Assembly (NCBI GenBank): GCA_037176725.1
Contig: JAZBRS010000074.1
Coordinates: 60,392,001 to 60,456,000 of the forward strand
Length of the DNA: 64,000 nt
Source: Posidonia oceanica
Taxonomy: Eukaryota > Streptophyta > Magnoliopsida > Alismatales > Posidoniaceae
Direction of reading: 5' to 3'
The translations under genes and the position numbers were made by a program. Positions 10,887 to 21,000 of the stretch are shown piece after piece (position 1 is the first letter of the stretch; every line of letters begins with the position of its first letter). The notes below the pieces were generated by a model, which saw only the letters and a program-made list of their open reading frames with translations, ran no database searches and was not told the origin of the DNA.

Positions 10887-12195
10887 TACTGACCTAAAGT
10901 GCATGAGAATAGGGCTGCAATGGGTATGCAAACGGCGATTCCTATTAGGAGCTATCGTCGCAAGTGCGGATAGCTCAGAAGGGGAATGGTCGCGAACAAG
11001 GTCGCAACAGGGGTGTTAGAAAGGGTCGGTACTCAAACTCCAGCAAGGGAAATTCGCTTACCGATCACTGCTGACACAAACAGAAAGAAACAGGAATTAG
11101 AAACTGAAAGATAGATGCAAATGAGTTAAGTTAGATGGCATGAATGACATGCATGCTTTCTAGTATGCCCCCTTACCTACCTAGTGTATCTTAGCAGGTG
11201 ATCTACTTCGGGTATCCCTGGGTGTACGGGTCACCGACTTAGGTCAGAAAAGTGGGTTCCCTGCCTAACTCCTGGCCCTGAGCTCAGGTAATGACAAGGT
11301 GGTGCGTTGGTGGCCTCAACCCCACCGAGGCGTGGATAGTACCCTCTACTAACACCGACACGACCCTTAGACAAAGGGGGGACAGACCGACTGACTTGCG
11401 CCATGCCCAAAGCAGTGGAACAAGAGGCCGAGACTATCCTTCGCAAACTAATAGGTGGACTCAGATGAGAAGATGCATGCCCTATATGATGCTTATGCAA
11501 ATGATTAAAGTCTTTTATCTTGCGCATTTTATTAACCCAAGGGGGTGAAGGATTGTTTAAAGTCTCTAGTTGCTCCTAGAAGTTCTTTTTACTTGCCATT
11601 TTTAGTTAACCACGGGGAGAGCAAACAAGTCTCTACTATCCTAGGCATGGCATGTGCGAAAGGGAAGAAAATCAACCAAATATGGCAGGCAAACAACATA
11701 CAACATAGCAAAAGGCAAGTTCATGGCATGTGCGGGTGTTTGTGAGCATGATAGTGAAGAGAAAGCATCCATCATGTCAAAAGGCATATAAGCAGGGCAT
11801 GTGCATGCGTAGTGACATAGCAAATGTGTAAAAGAAAGCATTCATCATTCAAAAAGCATGCATCGTTGCCAAACAAGTATGTAGGCATGCATCGTGCAAG
11901 AAATGAAGCAATAATAAGCAAGCAAGATAAGGAAAATAAAGACAGGTAAGCCGTAAAGCAAATAACAGCAGAAGCAAGGAAACAAACAAGTAAACAAGCA
12001 GCAGAGGCAAAGCAAAGCAAAATAGAGCACAAACCAAGGCAAAGGAGGTGCAAAACCTAAGCGGAGTAGCCACGTGGCGACTCGCTAGGAGTTTGCACAG
12101 AAAAGCGAGCAAAACAGGCAAAGGAGGCACAAAAGGCAAACAAAGCTGCAAAACAGGCGAGCGAAAAAGCTTAAAACGAGAGCCGAAGTCTGCTA
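10887..12195 (-). other. Untranslated leader between primer binding site and gag
   Basis: About 1.3 kb without a recognisable gene. The part next to the primer binding site (11,860-12,180) is rich in AAGCAAAGCAAA-type runs. A degenerate second copy of the primer-site motif lies at 12,058-12,074. Ogre elements carry an extra ORF upstream of gag. I find no convincing counterpart here: the longest minus-strand frame (11,231-11,527, 98 codons) has no recognisable domain. Confidence 0.6.
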
Positions 12196-12213
12196 TCCCC
12201 AGCGGAGTTGCCA
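12196..12213 (-). other. Primer binding site
   Basis: Minus-strand TGGCAACTCCGCTGGGGA lies one base inside the LTR terminus. It begins with the TGG expected opposite a tRNA CCA end. It closely resembles the TGGCGACTCC-type site of Ogre/Tat elements, described as primed by tRNA-Arg (recalled, not checked). Its position fixes the inner LTR boundary. Confidence 0.8.
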
Positions 12214-12889
12214 CTGTAGTAATCCCAATCAGAATCAGGCTTACTATTAGCGGCTAAGTCCGAGGAGGAGGGTTCAACTCGAAAATACCTAAAACAAAGG
12301 AGAAAAGATAAGAAAAGAAGAAGAAAAGACAATTCAGAGTCGCCACCGTGTCTATTATCGGGAGACAAGGAAAATCGAGGGAAATGCATGGATTAACACG
12401 CAAAACCAAGCAAGAAATGCAATGCAAAGGAAAACAAATGCAAAGGAGTGCAAATGAGATGACTCATGCCTAGGATAAGGGCAATATGGTCATTACGGGC
12501 CAAAAGACTGGGCAAGGACTCCTGTTACGTGCGGGGAAGGTGTTAGGCACCCCCGACACGCCCGAGAATCGGTCTTTCTAGGCTTACGCTCGCATACGCA
12601 GGGAAATGCAGATTTGAATGCCTAAATGCCAATGAATGCCTGAATGAATGCTCATAGGTGTGCTCTAAGTGGTGGGATGCAATGCAGGAAAGTAAACGTG
12701 CAGTCTAAGTGCTTAGCAGCGCTGTCTATGTTCCGAAATGGGCGAAACCTGGCTTGTGAGAACTCCAGGCAGTAAGCATCACAGCCCTATATGCAAATGC
12801 AAGCGAAAAAGCAAAACGACAGTAATACCAAGCAATGCAGGCGACATGCAAAGGAAAACGGCATAAAACACGTGAAACAATGCGAGAAA

Positions 12890-13415
12890 CGAGAGCGGCA
12901 CGTGAAACGGTGCAAGAAAATAAGATCGACACGTAAAACAGTGCGAGAAAGCAAAGCGGCACGCAAAACAGTGCCAGAAAACGGAGCAGGCACGCGAAAC
13001 GGTGCCAAAAACAAAGCGGACACGCAAGACAGTGCGAAGACGGAGAGGGCACACAAAACGGTGTCAAAAACAAAGCGGGCACGCAAGACGATGCCAAAAA
13101 ACGAAGTGGGCATGCGAAAAAGCACCAAAAACAGAGCGGGCACGCGAAATGGTGCCAAAAGCAGAGCAGGCACGCAAAACGGTGCCAAAGGAGAGGCAGG
13201 CACATGAAACAGTGCCAAAGATGAAGCAGGCATGCGAAACGGTGCCAAAAGCAAAGCGGGCACGCAAAACGGTGCCAGAAAACGAAGCGGGCATGCGAAT
13301 CGGCGCCAAAAGCAGAGTGGGCACGTAAAACGGTGCCAAGGAAGAGGTGGGCATGCGAAACGGTGCCATAGACGAAGCAGGCACGCGAAACGGTGCCGAA
13401 AACAAAGCGGAATAG
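12890..13415. repeat. 30-bp minisatellite inside the LTR
   Basis: About 17 imperfect tandem copies of a unit near 30 bp, with the core 'cacgcaaaacggtgccaaa' followed by a variable 'agcagagcggg' part. Units of 30 and 31 bp alternate. Because most are 30 bp, the tract gives spurious open frames on both strands (the longest on the minus strand, 12,787-13,719). Confidence 0.8.
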
Positions 13416-14159
13416 AACATCGACAAAGCCATGCAAATGCAAATGCAAAGAGAGAGGACAGGAGAAGCGAAAGGAGAAGCAAACAGTGCGTGTGTGAGAA
13501 CAGACACTGTTTAAGGGCCACGCAGAGTAGGTGTGAAGACCTACAATGGGGAAGATAAGCAAGTGGAAGGATAACCACCATTTTGTAACTGTTTCCCACT
13601 AAACCGTCCCACGATATTTCTCGCACGCTGCCCAAAGCTCGCAGTGCGATCAGATCGTGGAAAAAGGGGAAGAAAGTTGTAATTAGTGGCGAATCTAGGG
13701 GAAACACAACACAAAGCACTTAGGAATACGCAAAAAAAGGGGAGCAGAGCTGATAGATAAGAAGAGGAAGTCCTATTCTACATGTTCGAGGAAACGGAAA
13801 GTGAAAACGATGCATGCAATGCAAATGGTGTGCAAATGAATGTTGTGCAGGGGTTCAGGAGGACTTACTTGGGAAATCTGAAGCCTGATCTGAGATCCGC
13901 TTGGTCCATGTTGAAGAGTGCTCCGCCGGGGTCGTCCAGGTAGCTTGGTTGAGAAGATCCAACGGTCGGATCGGAAGATATCCCAGCTTCAAGGCAGAGG
14001 GGTCAGAACAGGAGAGAAGAATGGATCTAAGTGTAAAGGAGGTCCTAGGGGTGTGCAAAACAGGTCCTCCCCTGTGAATGGGAGCTAAGAGTGTTTATGT
14101 GTGTGCAAGGAATGCTAAATGCAAGAATGTATGAATGCAATGCATGCAAAATGCAAGAA

Positions 14160-14500
14160 AAGACCTAAGGATGATTTTTCAGAAAATTGGGGACTTAAAT
14201 GCAATTTTTGAAAGAATGGGGGTCTAAATGCAAAGATTTTGAAAAGTTAGGAGTCTAAATGCAGATTTTTGAAAACTTGGGGGTCTGAATGCAATTTTGC
14301 AAGATGCAGGGTTTAAAATGCAATCTAATAAGGTAAACATGTATTGGAATAAGCTTTGCAATCAAACGAAGGACCTATATGCAATTTTAAAACATGCAGG
14401 GGTTGAAATGCAATTTTTGTAAGAAAAATGCGAGCTAAATGCATGCTATGCATGATGCAGAGGACCTATGTGCAAAATCAGGAAACAAGGGCTAAGAATG
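14160..14500. repeat. Degenerate short repeats inside the LTR
   Basis: A phrase like 'gggtctaaatgcaatttttgaaa' recurs about every 40-60 bp with many changes. The period is irregular, and copies thin out to the right. It looks like an old, decayed tandem repeat. Confidence 0.5.
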
Positions 14501-15049
14501 CAATGCAGTAAATGAAGGAAGAAAACAGAATACTTGATAACAGATCAAAGGACCATGCTGCAAACAATGCAAAGATCAGGGCTTAACAGCAATTTAATAA
14601 GATAACAGCAAGCATTTAGATAGCATTTAACAACTAAAGGACCCAATTGCAAAAATAAAAACATGTTGGGGCAGACAGTAAAGCACAGCAAGCCATGTTG
14701 AACTAAGAACGGACTGATATGCAAATACAACAACTTACTGGACTAGATCTAAAGAAATACAATTAGGACCACAACAGCAGAGGACCATCATGTAATAAAA
14801 GAAACATGCAGGACTTAATTTAAAAGACAACTAAAGAAAATGAACTGCATATGGATGACAGTGCAAATAAGCAAGATTATAGGTTTTAACTGCAATTCAA
14901 TATGATTTTAAATCAGACTAAAAATGAGGCTTCAACTGAGTTGGACCAAGATGCAATATTAGAAACTTAATATGATAGCAATGCAATGTAAGGAAAATAT
15001 GCTAAGTTAATGAAAAAATAAAAAGAAAACAGAAGAAGGCGTGCTTACA

Positions 15050-15660
15050 GGGGAGAAGGCCGGAGCTTCGCCGGTGACTTCTCTGGACCGATGAAGGAGG
15101 GGGCGACACGACGCAGGCGGGAAGTGGGGGAGTCCGACATGGTGTGGCGGAGGCGGAGGAGGCCCGGCGAGGCGTTGGCGGCAGCGGAGGCTCGCGGGAG
15201 CGCTACTGCGTTCGGAGCACCGGCGACCGGCACCGGAGAAGAAGAAGACTTCGACGAGGTCATGTGGGCGGCACAGGTGACGAAAAGCCTCGGGGAAAGG
15301 CCGAGGAGCTAGAGGGGGAAGAGGAGAATCCAGAGGAGGGTTCCTTCACCTCTCACGTGCGCTGGAGAGGGCCACCCACCTAGGTGGTTCTCGGCCGGCC
15401 AGAGGGAAGTGGTGACAGCGCGGGGCAGCGGCTGCTGGTGCTGGGGTGGTTCAGGGACGTCGCCGGAGGTCCAAGGAAGATAACAGAGCTTCCAGAAGCA
15501 AGTTCAACAGCCCGGAGTAGGATCTGGTCCAACCGAGCTCCTACTGCGAAGGCCGAGGTGGGTATGGCGGTGTGTGGTGTTCCAGGCCGAGACAAGGGCA
15601 CGGGCGGCTAGGTGGTTGTTCGGGGAACGCGTGGGAGGAAGCGGAAGTGAATTCCACTGA
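15050..15660. other. GC-rich block inside the LTR
   Basis: This block is clearly richer in G and C than the AT-rich LTR around it, with many CpG sites (for example 15,090-15,320). Short frames exist on both strands (15,045-15,263 minus; 15,091-15,312 plus), but neither resembles a known protein. It could belong to the promoter/R region of the LTR or be captured host sequence. Nothing here decides between these. Confidence 0.4.
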
Positions 15661-16204
15661 GCATGGAGGGAGTTCTGGAAGTTTGAAGTTTTCAGGCAGA
15701 AATGGGACACAAGTGTTTGTTGTGAAATGCGGTGGCTGTGGGAGGTCTCGTGGTGAGATCTTAGGTATTCTGTGAAGGTGGGGTTCTGGTGAATCTAAGT
15801 GCCAAGTTTGGGGATTTTTGGAGGCTCGTAGTGGTGGATTTGCAATGAAGAAGGTGGTTTTGATGGAGATGGGTGCTGAAGCTTTTCAGAGGTGATTTGT
15901 GGTGGTTTCTGGCTCTGGAAGTGGGGGTGGGAAGCTGGAGATTCTGGGCTTGAGGGTGTATGAGCCTCTCCTCGTTTGAATCCAATTTTTTGGTTTTTGT
16001 CCTCCTTTCTTTCCACTGATTTTTCTAGTCAGACGGAGGAAGAATGGGTCTTGGTCTTTGGGTGGCAGGGCATGGGAGTGATGGAGGGCTGGTCTGGTGG
16101 CCACAGAGCATGGGAGTGAGGTCAGGAAGTCCATGGTGGTGTCAGGCGAGGTTTGAAAAGAGAGGAGAAGGTCCTGTCGTTTTTGTATCCTAAGAGAGAG
16201 GGAG

Positions 16205-16440
16205 AAGAATGGAAGAAGAAGAAGAGGAGGAGGGAAGGAGGAGAGGAAAACGTGCATGGGCTGTGGGCTTGTGGAGAAAAGAAATAAAGAAAGAAGGAAG
16301 GAAGGAGGGGAAGAGTTGGGTCAGATGGGCTGGACCAAAAGAAGAAGAGATAGAAAAGAAAGGGAAGAAGGAAGGAAAAGAAAGAAAGAGGAGAAAGAAG
16401 AAGGATAAAAAAGAACAAAATAAAATAAAATGGGAATAAA
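16205..16440. repeat. Purine-rich (GAA/GGA) tract in the LTR
   Basis: The plus strand is nearly all A/G ('gaagaagaagaggaggaggg', 'aaagaaagaaggaagg'). In the sense of the element it is a C/T-rich stretch, typical of plant retroelement leaders. A similar block lies at 17,230-17,540. The interval between them is T-rich on the plus strand. Confidence 0.6.
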
Positions 16441-18082
16441 AAATAAAAAGACTTTAAGGTGATTGCCCAAGTTAGGATTTTTAGATTAGGTTTTTTAATG
16501 GTTGTTTTTAATTAAGATTTTAGGATTAAGGAGTTCTAGTTTTGATTAGGATTTTGAGTTTTCTTTAAGTGGTTTTTGATTTTTGTTTAAATGTTTGTTA
16601 AGTTTTTAAATTGTCTTTTAGTTATGTTTTTCTTGTTAAGTCTTTGGAATTTTTGATTAGGCTTTTTAAAGATCGTTTTTAAATTAATTAGGGAGAGTTT
16701 TAGCCTTTGATTTTAATCTTTTTTAGGGTTTTGTTTAAGTTTTGTTTTAAATTTGATTTTGTTTGTTGAATTCTTTTAATATATATTTCTTTAGTTAAGT
16801 TTTTCTTGTTAGGTTTCTAATTAAGTGTTTTCTTCTAAATTTGATTGTTTGTTCTTTCCTTTTTAATCAAGTTTTCAAATTGTTTGTTAAGTTAAGTTTT
16901 CCCCCTTTTTTTTTGATTACTTGCCTTAGTATTTTAAGTTGTTCTCTTTCTTTCTAGGATTTGTTGTTTTTTTTTTATTGTTCTCAGTAGGGTTTTTTAC
17001 TCTGGTTTGTTTCGATTACATTTTGGTTTTTTCTCTGATTTTATAGCATTTTCTTTTGTTTGTTTTGTATTTTTTAGATTACATTCTCAATTTCCTTTTT
17101 TAATTGGATTTAGTTAGGTTTTTGTTTTTGATTGTTTGTCTAAGTTTTTAATTATTTATTTTTAGGATTTTGACTTGTTTCTCTTTTGTTTTAGAGTTTT
17201 AAATGTTTTTAAAGGTTTTTTAGGGGTTTAGCATGAGAGGAGAAGAGGAAATTAGAAAGGAGAGGAAAAGGGAAAAATGGAGGGATAAATAGGAAAGAGA
17301 GCAGTTGAAGGAAAATAATTTTTTGAAAATCAAAGAAAATGTCAAAAATAGGATAAAAATAGAAATAAGATTGAGAAGAGATAGATGCACAAAGGGGACC
17401 CACAGCCAGGCAAGAAAGAGGGAGAAAAGGAGGTGAAAAGAAGGAGGATAATCAGGAGAGAGAGAGGAGAGAGAAAAGAATAATCCAGGAGAGAGAAAAG
17501 GATAATTTGGGTAAATGGAGGTCTTAGAGGTTTCAAAAAGGGGTAAAATTTGGTGGGTGTGCAGTCTAGGTTCTCCAGTCATCGTCCCAAGGTTTCGGTT
17601 TAGTTTTGAGAAAGTTTTGCAAGGATTTTGAGGTGTAGAAAAAGGGTAGTTTTGCCTAAGTTTCTTAGGGTTTTTGGGGGTGGTTTTGGTTTGAAAGTTT
17701 CTAGGATTTTTGGTGGGTTTGTTAAGTCAGGGATGGTGAGTTTTCCTATGGTTTATGGTTAGTTTTTGGGCTTGGGAAAGGGGTGTGATTCTAGGCTAAG
17801 TTTAGGCTAGTTTTGGAGGGAAAGAGAAAGGGAGAGGTGTGGATTTGGACCTGCATTTGGATGGTTTGAGGGTAAGGTCTTGGATGGTTTCAGGGTAAGG
17901 TTTTGAGAGGGTTTTGGGGTGGTTTTCTGGGTTAGAAAATGGGTGTAGTTCTAGGTTTGGTTTCGAGGTTTGAGTTGGAGTTTTGTTTTGAAAGGAAGGG
18001 TGAAGAGAAAGGTGTAATTTTGGTTTTTTCTAGCTGCCAGAGAGATTTGCCAATTCAGCCTTGTCGAAATGGGGTGTCAACA

Positions 18083-18087
18083 ATAAC
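18083..18087. other. Putative 5-bp target-site duplication (ATAAC)
   Basis: The five bases next to the LTR terminus are ATAAC. They continue directly into a satellite unit whose counterpart at 25,951-25,958 reads TTGATAAC, so the insertion split a satellite dyad after TTG. Ty3/gypsy integrases normally duplicate 5 bp. The second copy should sit beyond the left edge of the window, so the duplication itself is not seen. Confidence 0.55.
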
Positions 18088-21000
18088 GCATGCACTTATA
18101 GTTCCTGACCTCTTCCTGGTCTTGATAGGGCTTGCCCCTATCATTCCTGGCCGTCCGGTCTTGATTAGGCTTGCACTAATCATTCTGGACCTATTCCTGG
18201 TCTTGACAGGGCTTGCACCTATCATTCCTGGCGGTCCGGTCTTGACAAGGCATGCACTTATCATTCCTAACCACTTCCAGCTCATGGTAGGGCTCACACC
18301 TATCATTGCTGGTTGTCCGGTCATGATATGGCTTGCACTTATCATTCCTGACCTCTTCCAAGTCTTGATAGGGCTAGCACCTATCATACCTGGCGGTCCT
18401 GTCTTGATAAGGCTTGCACTTACCATTCCTGACCACTTCCCGGTCTTGGTACGGCTTGCACCAATCATTCCTGGCCGTCTAGTCATGATAAGGCTTGCAC
18501 TTATCATTCCTGACCTCTTCCTGGTCTTGGTAGGGCATGCACCAATCATTCCTGGCAGTCCAGTCATGATAAGGCTTGCACTTATCATTCCTAACCTCTT
18601 CCTGGTCTTGGTAGGGCATGCACCAATCATTCTTAGCGGTTCAGTCTTGGTAAGGCTTGCACTTATCATTCCTGAACTCTTTTCGGTCTTGTTAGGGCTT
18701 GCACCTATCATTCCTGGCGGTCCGATCGTGATAAGGCATGCACTTATCATTCCTGACCTCTCCCTGGTCATGGTAGGGCTTGCATCAATCATCCGGGCGA
18801 TCTAGTAGTGATAAGACTTGCACTTATCATTCCTGACCTTGTCCTTGTCTAGGTAGGGCTTACACCTATCATTCTTGGTGGTCTGGTCTTGATAAGGCTC
18901 CCACTTATCATTCCAGACATCTTCCCGGTCTTGAAATGGCTTGCACTTATCATTCCAGGTGTCATCTTGGTCTTGATATTGCTTGCACCTATCAGTCCAG
19001 GATGTCCGGTCTTGATAAGGCTTGCACTTATCATTCCGGAACTCTTCCTAGCCTCTTCCTAGTCCAAATAGGGGTTGCACCTATCATTCCTAAAGGTCCG
19101 GTCATGATAAGGCTTGCACTTATCAATCCTGACCTCTTCCTGGCCTCTTCCTGGTCTTGATTAGGCTTGCACCCATCATTCCTTATGGTCCGGTCTTGAT
19201 CAGGCTTGCACTAATCATTCCTGACCTCCTCCTGGTCTTGGTAGGGCTTACACCTATCATTCCTGGTGGTCCGGTCTTGATATGGCATGCACATATCATT
19301 CTTGACCACTTCCTAGACATGATTGGGCTAGCACCTCTCATTTCTGGCAGTCCGGTCATGATACGGCTTGCAATTATCATTCCTGACCTCTTCCTGGTCA
19401 TGGTAGGGCTTCCACCAATCATTCCTAGCGGTTCGGTCTAGATATGGCTTGCACTTATCATTCCTGGCCTCTTACGGGTCTTCATAGGGCTTGCACCTAT
19501 AATTCCAGGCAGTCCGGTCCTGATAAGGCTTGCACTTATCATTCCTGACCTCTTCTAGGTCTTGATAGGGATTGCACCTATCATTCCTGGAGGTCCGGTA
19601 TTGATAAGGCTTGCACTTATCATTCCTGACCTCTTACAGGTCATGATAGGGCTTGCACCTATCATTCCTGGTGGTCAGGTCTTGTTAAGGCTTACCCTTA
19701 TCATTCCTGATCTCTTCCTGGTCTTGGTAGGGCTTGCACCTTTCATTCCTGGCGGTCAGGTCCTGATAAGGCTTGCACTTATCAATCCTGACCTCTTCCT
19801 AGTCATGATAGGGCTTGGACCTATCATTCCTGGTGGTCCGATCTTGATAAGGCATGCACTTATCATTCCTGACCTCTTCCTGGTCATGATAGGGCTTGCA
19901 CCTATCAATCCTGGCGGACCAGTCTCAATAAGGCCAGCACTTATCATTCCTGACCTATTCTTGGTCTTGACTGGGACTGCACCTATCGTTCTTGGCAGTC
20001 CGGTCTTCACAAGGCTTACACATAACATTCCTGACCTCTTCCTGGTCTTGGTGGGGCTCACACCAATCATTGCTGGCAGTCTGGTCATGACTAGGCTTGC
20101 ACATATCATTCCTGACCTCTTCCTTGTCATGATAGGACTTGCACCAATCGTACCTAGCGGTCCGGTCTTGATAAGGCTTAAACTTATCATTCCAAACCAC
20201 TTCCTGGTCTTGGTAGGGCTTGCACCATTCATTCCTGGCAGTCCAGTCATGATAAGGCTTGCACTTATCATTCCTAACCACGTCTTGGTCTTGGTAGGGC
20301 ATGCACCAATCATTCTTGGCGGTCCAGTCTTGGTGGGGCTTGCACTTATCATTTCTGAACTCTTCTTGGTCTTGATAGGGCTTGTACCTATCATTCCTGG
20401 CTATCCGATCTTGATAAGGCTTGCACGTATCATTCAGACCTCTTCCTGGTCTTGGTAGGGCTTGCACCTATCATTCCTGGCGGTCCGGTCTTGATAAGGC
20501 TTGCACTTATCATTCCTGACCACTCCCGGGTCATGGTAGGGCTTGCATTTATCATTACAGGCGGTCTGGTGGTGATAAGGCTTGCACTTATAATTCCTGA
20601 CCTCTTCCAGGTCTTGATAGGGCTTGCACCAATCGTTCCTAGCAGTCTGGTCTTTATAAGGCTTGCACTTATCATTCGAGATCTCTTACCGGTCTTGAAA
20701 CGGCTTGCACTTATCATTCCAGGCCTCTTCTGGGTCATGAACTGGCTTGCACTTATCATTCCTGAACTCTTCCTAGCCTCTTCCTGGTCTTGATAGGGTT
20801 TGCACCTATCATTCCTAGAGGTCCGGTCTTGATAGTGCTTGCACTTATCATTACTGACCCCTTCATGGTTTTGATAGGGCTTGCACTTATCAATCCCGAC
20901 CTCTACCTAGTTATGGTAGGGTTGCACCTATCACTCCTGGCGGTCTGGTCGTGATATGCCTCGCACTTATTAGTCCTGACCTCATCCAGGTCTTGATAGG

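Larger units (their letters stand above)
1..18082 (-). mobile_element. Giant Tat-clade (Ogre/Retand-like) Ty3/gypsy LTR retrotransposon, 3' end outside window
   Basis: The element is read right to left: 5' LTR, primer binding site, leader, gag, protease, reverse transcriptase, RNase H, archaeal-type RNase H, integrase, then an extra plant-mobile-domain frame. The order protease-RT-RNaseH-integrase is that of Ty3/gypsy. The second RNase H between the first one and integrase, together with the very long LTR, is the known hallmark of the Tat clade to which Ogre belongs. The right boundary is sharp: the LTR terminus ends at 18,082 and satellite DNA begins at 18,083. The left end runs off the window before any 3' LTR appears. 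Adding a 5.9-kb 3' LTR gives a minimum size near 24 kb. Thirteen in-frame stops and one frame change in gag-pol make it non-autonomous. Confidence 0.93.
12215..18082 (-). repeat. 5' LTR of the retrotransposon (5,868 bp)
   Basis: On the minus strand the LTR begins TGTTGACACCCC at 18,082 and ends GGGATTACTACA at 12,215, so it has TG...CA ends with TGT/ACA symmetry. The inner end lies one base from a good primer binding site and the outer end abuts satellite sequence. The interior is a mosaic: a T-rich stretch on the plus strand (about 16,440-17,220), purine-rich plus-strand blocks (16,205-16,440 and 17,230-17,540), a GC-rich block (15,050-15,660), diffuse 'aaatgcaattttg' repeats (14,160-14,500) and a 30-bp minisatellite (12,890-13,415). 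A block with GGTGTTAGGCACCCC at about 12,540 resembles a motif I remember from other Tat LTRs. I cannot place U3/R/U5 reliably. The AT-rich TATA-like run at 16,779-16,787 is only a candidate promoter element. Without the 3' LTR the insertion cannot be dated. Confidence 0.85.

Noticed and set aside
12787..13719. 310-codon minus-strand frame
   Set aside because: It is created by the 30-bp minisatellite in the LTR; the translation is a repetitive Phe/Cys/Ala-rich string without a domain.
15045..15312. Ser/Ala-rich and Arg-rich frames in the GC-rich block
   Set aside because: Short, overlapping on opposite strands, no recognisable protein, and located inside the LTR.
16440..17220. TTTAGGG-like words suggesting interstitial telomere repeats
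   Set aside because: Words such as TTTAGGG occur singly in a generally T-rich tract; there is no tandem run.
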